This document shows positions 17,671-26,538 of a stretch of DNA of 64,000 bases, piece by piece. The notes beneath the pieces were generated by a model, which ran no database searches, was not told the DNA's origin, and saw nothing but the letters and a program-made list of their open reading frames with translations. Source of the DNA: JAUSIF01 sp963711595 (GTDB taxonomy: Bacteria; Pseudomonadota; Alphaproteobacteria; Rhizobiales; Xanthobacteraceae); contig CAVQER010000001.1 of NCBI GenBank assembly GCA_963711595.1, forward strand, positions 310,001-374,000, given 5' to 3'. The first letter of the stretch is position 1. Every line of letters begins with the position of its first letter. A program made the translations under genes and the position numbers.

Positions 17671-18576
17671 ATGATGCCCGACGCTACCGCGAACTTCCGC
17701 GGCATCCGCTACCTGTTGGTCGCGACCACCTGCCTCGCGATCAACGATGCCTGCAACAAGTACGTCGTTGCGACGCTGCCGGTGGCGGAAATCGTAACGC
17801 TGCGCGCGATCATCAGCGGCGGCATCGTACTCGCGGTCATCGCGACGCGTGGCGAATTGCGTTCGCTACGCGCTCTCGCGCGGCCGGATGTGATGTTGAG
17901 AGGTTTCGCCGAGTCCTGGATTGGCCCATTCCTGATCGTCGCACTCGCCTTCATGCACCAGGGAGACGTTACGGCGATCTACATGATTGCACCGGTGTTC
18001 GTCGCCCTGGTCGGCTTCGGGCACTTCAAGGAACGCTTCAGCTGGCTGCTTCTCGCGGCAAGTTTGATCGCCCTTGCCGGAGCCTGGCTCTTCGTCGATC
18101 CCGGCGGCGGCGTCATTCAGTTGGTTGCGCTTCTGCCCATGGCAGCGTCGGCCTTTCAGGTGTTGCGTGAGGTGATCTCGCGCACGATCGGCAAGGGCGG
18201 AGCGGCCGTCTCCAACCGAGCCGTACTCTTGTCCACCTCGCTGTTCTCGCTGATTGCGGGTGCCGTCCTCGCAATCTTCTTCTCCTGGGTTACCCCAGTC
18301 GCGACGTGGCGGTGGCCGGACGCGCAAGAGTGGGCGATCATCGCGCTCGCGTCCGCGCTTTTCTACGTCGGAGTCAGCTGCACATTCGAGGCGTATCGCG
18401 GCAGCGATCTTTCGGTGGTTGCGCCGTTCCGTTACTGGTACCTGTTCGTGGCAATTCTCACCGGCTTCTTCATGTTCGGCGAGTTCCCAAGCGAACGATC
18501 GATCGTCGGCACGATGATCATCATAAGCGCGGGTGCGCTCGTGCTCTGGAGTCAGCGCGCACGGCGGAAGCATTAG
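17671..18576 (+). CDS. DMT-family (EamA) transporter
   Basis: 301 residues with ten hydrophobic segments in two repeats of the EamA type. The first repeat begins RYLLVATTCLAINDACNKYV and carries the usual positive loop after TM2; the second begins at AAVSNRAVLLSTSLFSLIAG and ends with EFPSERSIVGTMIIISAGAL, the conserved end of the repeat. It is probably an inner-membrane metabolite exporter. A paralogue starts three bases after its stop, so the two look like a recent tandem pair in one operon. Confidence 0.85.
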   Translation: MMPDATANFRGIRYLLVATTCLAINDACNKYVVATLPVAEIVTLRAIISGGIVLAVIATRGELRSLRALARPDVMLRGFAESWIGPFLIVALAFMHQGDVTAIYMIAPVFVALVGFGHFKERFSWLLLAASLIALAGAWLFVDPGGGVIQLVALLPMAASAFQVLREVISRTIGKGGAAVSNRAVLLSTSLFSLIAGAVLAIFFSWVTPVATWRWPDAQEWAIIALASALFYVGVSCTFEAYRGSDLSVVAPFRYWYLFVAILTGFFMFGEFPSERSIVGTMIIISAGALVLWSQRARRKH

Positions 18577-18578
18577 CA

Positions 18579-19491
18579 ATGGCAAGTCACTCGGCGAACT
18601 ATCGCGGCATCCTTGCCATGATCGGCGCGTGCGGGTGTTTTTCCGCCAATGACGCGCTGACAAAACTCGCGGCCATATACCTGCCGGTGTCGGAAATCGT
18701 CGCGATCCGCGCGGCGTTCACGTTGCTGTTCGCCTACATCATCATCGCCGTGCGCGGAGAGAGCGGGAGTATCTCTCGTATCACCAACCCATATCTGATG
18801 TTGCGCGCGTTCATCGAGGGGTTCACCGGCGTGCTCATCATCTACGCGTTGAAGCTGATGCCGATCGCCGACCTCACGGCTATCCTCCTCGCGCAGCCGT
18901 TCATGATGACGATCGTCGGCGTCGGACTGCTCGGAGAGCGGCCGGGTTGGCGCAGCTGGATGGCGGTCACCGCCGGATTCCTCGGTATGTTGCTCGTCAT
19001 GAAACCGGGCACCGGCTCGTTCGACCAGGCATCCTTGATCGCGCTCCTTGCTGCGCTATTCGTGTTGTGTCGCGACTTGCTCACGCGAAAGATTCCGGCG
19101 CACATCCCGACGCCCAGTCGTCACTTTTGCGACAGCACTTGTCGCCGTGCCGATCGGGCTTGCCGGAATCGCCGCCGAGCCATGGACGATGCCGGCTCTG
19201 TTTCCTTTCCTTGTTACAGTCGGGTCGGCGGCATTCCTCGTGTTTGCCTTCATTCTCATGGTGATGGCTTTCCGCGGCACCGACGTCTCTGCGATCAGCC
19301 CATTTCGTTATTCGCTCGTCGTGTTTGCGGTCATCTTTGGGATCGTTCTATTTGGCGAGATCCCGGACGTGATTTCGTTCTTCGGGATGGGAATCATCGT
19401 CGCCGCAGGCGTTTACATGCTGCATTGGGAAACCAGCCAGCGGCGCGGTGCGACCGCAAGCGCGGTTGCGGCTACGCAACCGCCGGAATAG
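18579..19491 (+). pseudogene. second DMT-family (EamA) transporter, one frameshift
   Basis: The first 179 codons from ATG 18579 encode a good first EamA repeat and the start of the second (IAMIG... in MIGACGCFSANDALTKLAA; LLAALFVLCRDLLTRKIPA). Frame is lost at 19113-19116: dropping one base there joins IPAHIPTP to VVTFATALVAVPIGLAGIAA and restores the rest of the family through TM10 (GEIPDVISFFGMGIIVAAGV) to the stop at 19491. The full product would be about 303 residues, equal to its neighbour. Either the gene is freshly broken or the extra base is an error. Confidence 0.8.
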
Positions 19492-19516
19492 AACGGGCGG
19501 TCTTTCGGAATCCCCC

Positions 19517-20692
19517 ATGCCGCCGAAGCCCCCGTCGCTGGCCGTGCTGGTCGCGATCACGACGCTCAATCCGCTTGCGCTCAACATATTGCAGCCGGCA
19601 TTGCCCGAGCTCGCGCGGACGCTCGCAACCGATTACGGCACAGTGCAGCTCACGCTTGCGCTGTTTCTCGTCGCGTCGGCAGTTTCGCAGATCGCGCTCG
19701 GACCGATATCGGATCAACTCGGACGCAGGCCGGTGGCGCTGGCCGGCGTCGTCGTTTTCCTGGCAGGCTCCGCGATATGCTTCGTCGCAACCTCGGTCCC
19801 GATACTCGTGGTCGGGCGTATCGTGCAGGCGGTTGGCGGCGTCACGGGCTTCGTAATTTCGCGCGCAGTGGTCCGCGATCTGCATGGGCGCGATGCATCC
19901 GCGAGCAAGCTCGGCTACATCACCATGGCGATGGTGATCGTTCCAATGCTGTCGCCGCTGGTCGGCGGATGGCTGTCGCAGCATTTCGGCTACGCGAGCA
20001 TCTTCGCCTTTTGTGGGCTGATCGGCTTGGCCGCCCTGATCTTCGCGCTGATCGACCTGACCGAAACGCGGCGTGAATCCGACAAGGCAGAGCGTATCTC
20101 GATTGCCGGCGAGTACGCGGTGTTGTTGAGGAGCCGGGCGTTCATCGCGCACTCGCTGACGCTCGGCCTTACCTCCGCGACATTCTTCACATTCCTCGCC
20201 GGCGTGCCGTATGTGGCAATCGAGTTGCAGGGAACGAGCCCGGCGGTTTTCGGCGTGTGGTGGGTGATCGCGTCCATCGCTTTCATGCTCGGAAATTACA
20301 TAGCGGGGAGACTGGGAGAGCGGATCGGTTCGAACATGCTTGTGCGGGTGGGAACCGTACTTCCGCTCATCGGACTTGTGTTAGTCGCCATTGGTTACGC
20401 CGCCCTGCCCGGGGAGATCGCGGTACTATTCGTTGCAACCATTCCGGGCTGGATCGGAAGCGGAATGACCTTGCCGGGTGCCTCCGCCAATGCACTTTCC
20501 GTGCGGCCCGACCTTGCGGGCGCGGCTTCGGGGCTCTCTGGGGCGATTCATCTCGGTGCCGGTGCGATTTCGTCCTACGTCGTCGGACACGTTCTCACCG
20601 ATACAGCCTGGCCGATGATCGTCATCATGGCGGTAACGGCGTTTGCCGCGCTTTTCGTCAGTTTCGCTGCGGGAAAGCCGCCCCCGGCGTAG
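19517..20692 (+). CDS. Bcr/CflA-type multidrug efflux MFS transporter
   Basis: 391 residues, twelve predicted membrane spans. The MFS signature between TM2 and TM3 reads GPISDQLGRRPVALAG, and the TM4-TM5 region has GGVTGFVISRAVVRDLHGRD, which resembles Bcr/CflA drug exporters. An acidic-poor TM1 (TTLNPLALNILQPALPELA) and the final SGAIHLGAGAISSYVVGHVL also fit. It would use the proton gradient to expel drugs such as chloramphenicol or sulfonamides, though the natural substrate is unknown. It starts 25 bp after the DMT gene, so it may be in the same operon. Confidence 0.85.
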   Translation: MPPKPPSLAVLVAITTLNPLALNILQPALPELARTLATDYGTVQLTLALFLVASAVSQIALGPISDQLGRRPVALAGVVVFLAGSAICFVATSVPILVVGRIVQAVGGVTGFVISRAVVRDLHGRDASASKLGYITMAMVIVPMLSPLVGGWLSQHFGYASIFAFCGLIGLAALIFALIDLTETRRESDKAERISIAGEYAVLLRSRAFIAHSLTLGLTSATFFTFLAGVPYVAIELQGTSPAVFGVWWVIASIAFMLGNYIAGRLGERIGSNMLVRVGTVLPLIGLVLVAIGYAALPGEIAVLFVATIPGWIGSGMTLPGASANALSVRPDLAGAASGLSGAIHLGAGAISSYVVGHVLTDTAWPMIVIMAVTAFAALFVSFAAGKPPPA

Positions 20693-20819
20693 CGGACCGA
20701 CCCGCCCCTGGGGTTTGATCGCCTAGACCGTTCAGCTAATGTGATCGGGCGATCGCAAAGCGACAATATTCCGTCTGAGCGGAAAAGCGCGGCGCAGGCC
20801 GCGCGTTGGGGAGAGTGAC

Positions 20820-21401
20820 TTGGGTGGTCTGCTTGCGCTGAGCCGGGCCATTGACGCGGTCAACTACCGGATCGGTAAGTGGGTCGCGTGGCTGGTTGTC
20901 GCGGCCGTCCTGGTTTCGGCTGCCAACGCTACTGTCCGCAAAGTATTCGATACCAGCTCGAACGCCTGGCTCGAGTTGCAATGGTACCTGTTCTCCATCG
21001 TCTTTCTGATGTGCGCATCATGGACACTAATGGCGAATGAGCACATCCGCATCGACATCGTGAACAATGTTTTTCCGAAGCGGTTGCGCAACTGGATCGA
21101 TGTGTTCGGCCATCTGTTCTTCTTGCTGCCGTTCACGCTGGTGATGATCGTTACCGGCTGGCCGTTTTTCCGCGCGTCCTGGCGCGTCAATGAAATCTCC
21201 TCGAACGCCGGCGGCCTGCTGGTCTGGCCGATCAAATTGCTTGTCCCGGTCGCGTTCACGTTTTTGTTCTTTCAGGGAGTTTCCGAGCTGATCAAGCGCA
21301 TCGCCGTCATGCGCGGGCTTATTCCCGATCCCTACGCGGGAAGCGGAAGCTTCGCCGAAGCAGAAGCGCAAGAGCTGATCAAAGCTCTGAAGAATCCTTA
21401 G
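20820..21401 (+). CDS. dctQ: TRAP transporter small permease (DctQ)
   Basis: 193 residues from a TTG start at 20820 that follows GGGGAGAG; no ATG is available. Four membrane spans (about 20-42, 55-75, 92-115, 133-158) and the DctQ landmarks are present: LQWYLFSIVFLMCASWTLMA and NEHIRIDIVNNVFPKR. DctQ pairs with the large permease in the inner membrane for Na+-driven uptake of organic acids. The large subunit gene starts 21 bp downstream. No binding-protein gene is upstream; its partner is probably one of the two dctP genes beyond 25 kb. Confidence 0.88.
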   Translation: MGGLLALSRAIDAVNYRIGKWVAWLVVAAVLVSAANATVRKVFDTSSNAWLELQWYLFSIVFLMCASWTLMANEHIRIDIVNNVFPKRLRNWIDVFGHLFFLLPFTLVMIVTGWPFFRASWRVNEISSNAGGLLVWPIKLLVPVAFTFLFFQGVSELIKRIAVMRGLIPDPYAGSGSFAEAEAQELIKALKNP

Positions 21402-21422
21402 TCGGACGCTGTAGGGCCAGCC

Positions 21423-23078
21423 ATGACTGCTTTCCTCATCCACAACATGGCGCCGATCATGTTCGCGTCGCTTGTTGTGTTTCTGCTGCTGGGCTACCCG
21501 GTCGCGTTCGCACTGGCGGCGAACGGACTCATTTTCGGCCTGATCGGCATCGAACTCGGCCTGTTTCATCAGGACTTCCTGCAAGCACTGCCCGAGCGCC
21601 TGTACGGAAGTGTGATGAGCAACGACATCCTGCTCGCGGTCCCGTTCTTCACGTTCATGGGGCTGGTGCTGGAACGAAGCGGCATGGCCGAGGATCTGCT
21701 CGACACGGTCGGCCAACTATTTGGCACCGTGCGCGGCGGCCTTGCTTACGCAGTGATCTTCGTTGGCGCGCTGCTTGCCGCCACGACTGGCGTCGTGGCG
21801 GCCTCGGTCATCGCCATGGGCCTGATATCGCTGCCGATCATGCTGCGCTACGGCTACGACCGCCGGCTCGCAAGCGGCGTGATCGCTGCGTCGGGCACAC
21901 TTGCGCAGATCATCCCGCCGTCGCTCGTCCTCATCGTCATGGCCGATCAGCTCGGGCGCTCGGTCGGCGACATGTACGCCGGCGCATTCATTCCCGGGCT
22001 CGTGCTGGCGGCGATGTACGCGGCCTACGTATTCGGTGTCGCGATGTTGTTTCCGAACGCGGCGCCGGGCCTCCCGCCCGAGGCGCAAAGCTTGATGGAC
22101 GCCGACGGCAAGGTGCGGCGGCTGTCGCTCCTCGTCGTAACCGTCATCGCGGGGATCATCGCCTATTTCACGATGCAAAGAACCGAGGTAAGTGCGGGCG
22201 CCGACTTCGTGGTTTTGATGCTTTCGATCGGCATCGCGGTCGCATTCGTTATCGCGGTGGCGAACCGGCTTCTGCGGCTCAACCTGCTGTCGCGCATCGC
22301 CGAACAGACGATCTTCGTGCTGGTGCCGCCACTGGCGCTGATCTTTCTCGTACTCGGGACGATCTTCATAGGGGTCGCGACGCCAACCGAAGGCGGCGCG
22401 ATGGGTGCGACCGGCGCTCTGATCCTCGCGGCCATCAAGGGCCGTCTGAAATTTGACATGGTGCGGCAGGCGACCGAGGCGACCGCTAAACTGTCCGCAT
22501 TCGTCGTATTCATCCTGATCGGCGCACGGACTTTCTCGTTGACCTTCTACGGGGTCGACGGCCACCGCTGGGTGGAAGAGATGCTCGTGTCGCTTCCGGG
22601 CGGCGAGTTGGGTTTCCTGTTTTTCGTCAACGCGTTCGTGTTCGTTCTCGCCTTCTTTCTCGATTTCTTCGAGATCGCCTTTATCGTGGTGCCCCTGCTC
22701 GCACCGGCCGCCGACCGCCTCGGCATCGATCTGATCTGGTTTGGCGTCATTCTCGGCGTCAACATGCAAACGTCGTTCATGCACCCGCCGTTCGGCTTTG
22801 CGCTATTCTACTTGCGCTCCGTGGCCGCGAGAGAGCCCTACCTCGACCGCATCACGGGAAAGCGGATGGATCCGGTCACTACCGGGCAGATCTACTGGGG
22901 CGCAGTGCCGTTCGTGGTGATCCAGGTCATCATGGTCATTCTGGTGATCGCGTTTCCATCGATGGTGATGCACTACAAAGGCACCGGCACCGGGGTCGAT
23001 CCGGAAAAGGTCAAGATCGAGATTCAGATGCCGGACGACTTGCCTCCACCAGACTTCGGACCGCCGCAGATCAAGTGA
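21423..23078 (+). CDS. dctM: TRAP transporter large permease (DctM), long form
   Basis: 551 residues, longer than the usual 430. The DctM core is clear: SNDILLAVPFFTFMGLVLER, ASGTLAQIIPPSLVLIVMAD (the hairpin of the first half), GVATPTEGGAMGATGALIL (second half) and MQTSFMHPPFGFALFYLR. The extra length is an inserted segment at about residues 220-300 with two added hydrophobic spans (LLVVTVIAGIIAYFT and a following one), plus a hydrophilic tail ending PPPDFGPPQIK. Long forms like this belong to the group annotated for mannitol/chloroaromatic or monocarboxylate uptake. It faces the second TRAP set end to end, with 21 bp between stops. Confidence 0.88.
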   Translation: MTAFLIHNMAPIMFASLVVFLLLGYPVAFALAANGLIFGLIGIELGLFHQDFLQALPERLYGSVMSNDILLAVPFFTFMGLVLERSGMAEDLLDTVGQLFGTVRGGLAYAVIFVGALLAATTGVVAASVIAMGLISLPIMLRYGYDRRLASGVIAASGTLAQIIPPSLVLIVMADQLGRSVGDMYAGAFIPGLVLAAMYAAYVFGVAMLFPNAAPGLPPEAQSLMDADGKVRRLSLLVVTVIAGIIAYFTMQRTEVSAGADFVVLMLSIGIAVAFVIAVANRLLRLNLLSRIAEQTIFVLVPPLALIFLVLGTIFIGVATPTEGGAMGATGALILAAIKGRLKFDMVRQATEATAKLSAFVVFILIGARTFSLTFYGVDGHRWVEEMLVSLPGGELGFLFFVNAFVFVLAFFLDFFEIAFIVVPLLAPAADRLGIDLIWFGVILGVNMQTSFMHPPFGFALFYLRSVAAREPYLDRITGKRMDPVTTGQIYWGAVPFVVIQVIMVILVIAFPSMVMHYKGTGTGVDPEKVKIEIQMPDDLPPPDFGPPQIK

Positions 23079-23099
23079 TCGCAACCAGACTGGCGACGA

Positions 23100-24554
23100 T
23101 CAGTTTTTGGTCCGGGGCCGATCCTTCATGCCTTCGAACGGATCGTCCTCCAGCCGATACTTGCTGTCGTCGATCTTCTCCACCTTTACCGCGGCCGACT
23201 CACGACGGAGGTAGTCGGGGAACCACACAGCTATCGAGGGGAAGCCCACGACCAGCGCGATGGCAATGCACTGCAAGGTCATGAATTCGAGCATGCCCTT
23301 GTAGATCGTGGCTAGGGACCACGCCTTCACCACCTGCTTCAAATAGTATGCTGACATCGCCACCGGCGGCGATAAGTACGCGGTTTGCAACGTCACGGCG
23401 ACGACCGCCCCGAACCAAACCATGACAAAGTCCTGCGAGATGCCGAGCGATTCGGCCAGCGCTGGTTGGAGCGCAGCAACGACGGGATAGAAGATCGGCA
23501 GAAACACGAGGATGATCGCCGGCCATTCGAACGGCCATCCGAGCAGAAAGATCAGCACGAGCACGATGATCAACATCGTCACCGGCGACACCTGCAACGC
23601 CAGCATGGTTTCGGTCAGCCAGTTTGCCGCGCCAAGCCGAGAGAAGACTGCTCCGAAGATATTCGACGTAACGGCGAGCAGAAGCACCATGCTCGACGTC
23701 GCAGTGGTCGAAAGCACCGCCTGCTTGAGGCCGGCATAGGTCAGCCGACCATAGGCAGCGGCGAGGAAAAGCGCGCCGAGCGCACCCACCGCCGCCGCTT
23801 CCGTTGGCGTGGCCAAACCTGCGATGATCGAACCAAGGGCGGCGGTGATCAGAGCGGCAAGGGGAACAACGCCGACGATCACCTCCCAGACGATCTTGCC
23901 GGCGCTGTGCGTGCGCTCCTCTAGAGGAACGGGCGGTCCGAGCTTCGGATTGATGAACGAACGGCCGAGCAGGTAGACGAGATAAAGGCCGGCCAGGAGA
24001 AACCCCGGCCCAAAGGCGGCGGAATAGAGTTCGCCCACCGAAACTCCAAGCACCGGTCCCATTACGATCAGCATCACCGAGGGAGGGATCAGGATGCCGA
24101 GCGTGCCACCCGCGGTGATCGCGCCGGCGGATAGCTTGGCGTCGTAGCCGGACTTGATCATCATCGGGCTCGCCATGATGCCGAGCACGGTCACCGCGGC
24201 TCCGACGATGCCGGTCGCCATGGCGAACACCGTCGAGGTCAGAATGACCACCGCGAACAACGAGCCGCGAATCGGCGCGAGGAGATCGCGAAACGCGCGG
24301 AATAGACGCTCCATCAAACCCGCTTGCTCGGTGATGAATCCCATCAAGATGAAGAGTGGCACCGCCGCCAGAAGTTCTTCCTTCATCAGGCCGATGGTCT
24401 GGAAATAGGCCAGACTGAAAACGGTCTGGCCAAGGCCGAAATAGCCAAACGCCAACGCCAGGAAAAGCATGGTGAAGCTGATCGGAAAGCCGACAAAGAT
24501 CACGCCGATCAGAACGACCAGCATGAACATACCGAGCGCTGCATCCCCGCCCAC
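23100..24554 (-). CDS. dctM: TRAP transporter large permease (DctM)
   Basis: 484 residues. Landmarks: LLAAVPLFILMGFITEQAGL, AGGTLGILIPPSVMLIVMGP, GLATPTEAAAVGALGALFLA and LQTAYLSPPVAMSAYYLKQV, matching the two inverted halves of a DctM transporter. The tail ends in a charged stretch DDPFEGMKDRPRTKN. The matching small subunit gene is 3 bp upstream and a binding-protein gene 85 bp beyond that, so dctP-dctQ-dctM form one minus-strand operon. It is a different subtype from the plus-strand DctM: shorter, with a different membrane insert. Confidence 0.9.
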   Translation of the reverse strand: MGGDAALGMFMLVVLIGVIFVGFPISFTMLFLALAFGYFGLGQTVFSLAYFQTIGLMKEELLAAVPLFILMGFITEQAGLMERLFRAFRDLLAPIRGSLFAVVILTSTVFAMATGIVGAAVTVLGIMASPMMIKSGYDAKLSAGAITAGGTLGILIPPSVMLIVMGPVLGVSVGELYSAAFGPGFLLAGLYLVYLLGRSFINPKLGPPVPLEERTHSAGKIVWEVIVGVVPLAALITAALGSIIAGLATPTEAAAVGALGALFLAAAYGRLTYAGLKQAVLSTTATSSMVLLLAVTSNIFGAVFSRLGAANWLTETMLALQVSPVTMLIIVLVLIFLLGWPFEWPAIILVFLPIFYPVVAALQPALAESLGISQDFVMVWFGAVVAVTLQTAYLSPPVAMSAYYLKQVVKAWSLATIYKGMLEFMTLQCIAIALVVGFPSIAVWFPDYLRRESAAVKVEKIDDSKYRLEDDPFEGMKDRPRTKN

Positions 24555-24557
24555 GGC

Positions 24558-25112
24558 CTACACCTCGATCTTTTCTTTGTGCTCGAGCACGATGCCGGTG
24601 GAGGCGGCATGCAGACTCTTGATGGTTTCCGAGATGCCCTGAATGAGCAGCAGGAGACAAGTAAGCGGCACAACCATCTTGAAGGGCCAAAGGATCGGCC
24701 GCCATGGCGTCTGCTCGGACGTCTCGCCGATGCGAAATGCGTACAACCCCTCGTCCAAACTTACGAACAGGAAAACGATCAGCGACGGAAAAAAGAAAAT
24801 CAGATAGGCCGAAGAATTGATGACACCTCTGGTGCGCGTCGACCAGTGTTCGAAAAAGAAATCGGTGCGGATATGTGCGCCTTTGTGCAACGCATAGGCG
24901 GCGCCGAGCATGAAGATCGTGCCGTACAGCATGTACGCCACGTCGTAGGACCAGATCGTCGGCGCTCGAAAGAAATAGCGCGCGACCACTTCGTAACTCA
25001 CCGCCAGTACGAGCGGTATGTTCAGCCAAGCAACGCAGAGGCCAAACTGGTCGGTGAACCAATCGATCCAGCCGGTGACCGCGAGAAGTCGGGGGGAAGA
25101 AATTGCCCGCAT
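24558..25112 (-). CDS. dctQ: TRAP transporter small permease (DctQ)
   Basis: 184 residues with four hydrophobic spans. It carries the conserved LNIPLVLAVSYEVVARYFFR, YDVAYMLYGTIFMLGAAYAL and the KGAHIRTDFFFEHW loop that takes the place of the usual E-H-I-R-I-D. Separated by 3 bp from dctM and 85 bp from the dctP gene upstream. It forms the membrane complex with that DctM. Confidence 0.88.
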   Translation of the reverse strand: MRAISSPRLLAVTGWIDWFTDQFGLCVAWLNIPLVLAVSYEVVARYFFRAPTIWSYDVAYMLYGTIFMLGAAYALHKGAHIRTDFFFEHWSTRTRGVINSSAYLIFFFPSLIVFLFVSLDEGLYAFRIGETSEQTPWRPILWPFKMVVPLTCLLLLIQGISETIKSLHAASTGIVLEHKEKIEV

Positions 25113-25197
25113 TCCGATCCCCTCCGCGAAGTCAGGAACCGGGGCAGCTGTTGCCCCGGTTCACGACTGCCGCTTGATCGTTGCCGAGCCTGGCCGC

Positions 25198-26313
25198 CTA
25201 TCTCGTCTTCTCAGGCCAGTAGTAGTTGGCGGCGAATGAGTAGGGCGGGAACATGAAGCGCTTGGCCGGCACGACCTTCGCCGCATACGCACGCTGCGAA
25301 TCGTACACCTTCTTGAAGAATGGATTTTTGGCCGATTCTTCCGCGGCGATATCGTCCCACGCCTTGAGGAAGGCGACCAGAACGTCGGGCGGAGTGCGCA
25401 AGAGCTGCACGCCGTGCTTCGTTGCCATTTCCTCGATCGCGTCGGCGTTCTGCCTCTGCCATTTCACGCCCCAGCGGACGAATGTATCCATCGTCGCTGC
25501 TCGCACCGCTTCTTGCTCTTGTGGCGTGAAGCTTTTCCATACGTCGGAGTTGATGATGAGCTCGAGCATCGAATTGCTCTCGTGCATGCCCGGGGTGTAG
25601 TGATACTTCCACACTTGAGGTAGGCCGAGGCGAAGATCCTCGACGCCACCAACCCACTCGGCGCAGTCGATGACACCGCGCTGGGCCGACGGAATGATTT
25701 CGCCGCCCGGCAGGTTCACGGTCTGCATGCCCATGCGCTGAAAGATCTCGGCGACGATGCCCGTCTGCCGGCACTTCATGCCCTTGAAGTCCTCAAGGTC
25801 CTTGATCGGTCGTTTGAACCAGCCAAACGCCTGCGGGCTCGATCCACCGACCGGGAACGCCACGACGTCAAGCTTGAGGACATCGCGATAGAACTCCCAA
25901 TACAGCTCCATGCCGCCGCCCTCGTACATCCAGCCGAGGAAGTCCATGTGGTCCATGCCGAAAGGACCGGCTGCTGTCGCCGCAAACAGCGTCGCCGCCT
26001 TGTTCTTGCCGACCCAGTAGTAGGCAACGCCGTGGCCACCATCGATGACCTTCTTATGGGTGGCGTCCAGGATTTCGAACGCCGGGACAATTTGACCAGC
26101 GGCCAGCGCCTCGATTTTCACCGTCCCTCCGGTCAGCTTTTCCACGCGCTCGGCAAAGAGTTTGAAGTTCTCCTGCAGCGTCAAGCTGGCAGGCCAGGTG
26201 GATTGCATCTTAAGATTTTTCACCGCGGGCTGTTGCGCGCTTGCCGGAACGACAAGGCCGAGCGCAGCGACGCCAGCAACCAACGAAAAAATGATCCTTT
26301 TGAGCATAGACAT
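25198..26313 (-). CDS. dctP: TRAP transporter substrate-binding protein (DctP)
   Basis: 371 residues from the ATG at 26313. Just upstream, an 18-bp tandem duplication has produced two copies of GGGAGGA, one before this ATG and one before an in-frame ATG at 26334 that would add seven residues. Residues 1-26 form a Sec signal peptide (VPASAQ). The DctP fold is seen in MQSTWPASLTLQENFKLFAE, the conserved KGMKCRQTGIVAEIFQRMG strand region with the substrate-binding arginine, and GVIDCAEWVGGVEDLRLGL. The D-x-x-EWVG pattern is that of 2-oxoacid/monocarboxylate-binding members such as TakP, which is only a guide to the substrate. It heads the dctPQM operon. Confidence 0.88.
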   Translation of the reverse strand: MSMLKRIIFSLVAGVAALGLVVPASAQQPAVKNLKMQSTWPASLTLQENFKLFAERVEKLTGGTVKIEALAAGQIVPAFEILDATHKKVIDGGHGVAYYWVGKNKAATLFAATAAGPFGMDHMDFLGWMYEGGGMELYWEFYRDVLKLDVVAFPVGGSSPQAFGWFKRPIKDLEDFKGMKCRQTGIVAEIFQRMGMQTVNLPGGEIIPSAQRGVIDCAEWVGGVEDLRLGLPQVWKYHYTPGMHESNSMLELIINSDVWKSFTPQEQEAVRAATMDTFVRWGVKWQRQNADAIEEMATKHGVQLLRTPPDVLVAFLKAWDDIAAEESAKNPFFKKVYDSQRAYAAKVVPAKRFMFPPYSFAANYYWPEKTR

Positions 26314-26314
26314 G

Positions 26315-26350
26315 ATTCCTCCCGACTTCGTCATTCCTCCCGACTTCGTC
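26315..26350. repeat. 18-bp tandem duplication carrying the dctP ribosome-binding site
   Basis: The 18-mer ATTCCTCCCGACTTCGTC occurs twice in direct contact (26315-26332 and 26333-26350). On the minus strand each unit contains GGGAGGA, so the downstream dctP gene has two Shine-Dalgarno sequences, each followed by an in-frame ATG (26334 and 26313). Confidence 0.9.
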
Positions 26351-26478
26351 GCGCCTATAGAACTAGGCTTGTTCTTGGCTCAATACGTTATCTTGGGGCC
26401 TGTGTTCGCGCAACGCACGCGAGGGCGCGCGGCCGCCCGAAGTAGCGGCGGAATCGGTGCCGACTGTCCAGTTTCTGG

Positions 26479-26513
26479 GCAAAAAACAACCCCGGAGCCT
26501 CGCGGCTCCGGGG
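26479..26513 (-). terminator. intrinsic terminator after dctP (26539-27627)
   Basis: On the minus strand a perfect 10-bp stem CCCCGGAGCC/GGCTCCGGGG with a 4-nt loop (26490-26513) is followed by TTGTTTTTT. It ends the upstream dctP transcript and separates it from the dctPQM operon. Confidence 0.85.
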
Positions 26514-26538
26514 TCCATTCGCAGCAAAACGCCGGCGC

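Noticed and set aside
18306..19856. 516-codon frame spanning the end of one DMT gene, the next, and part of the MFS gene
   Set aside because: Only the middle part (18579-19115) is coding; the rest is a shadow joined by chance through the frameshift.
21717..22784. 355-codon minus-strand frame inside the plus-strand dctM
   Set aside because: Antisense shadow; very charged, low-complexity protein and no ribosome-binding site. DctM on the other strand is fully conserved.
23200..25062. 620-codon minus-strand frame across dctM and dctQ
   Set aside because: An out-of-frame shadow of the two TRAP genes; translates to Arg/Gly/Ser-rich nonsense with no similarity.
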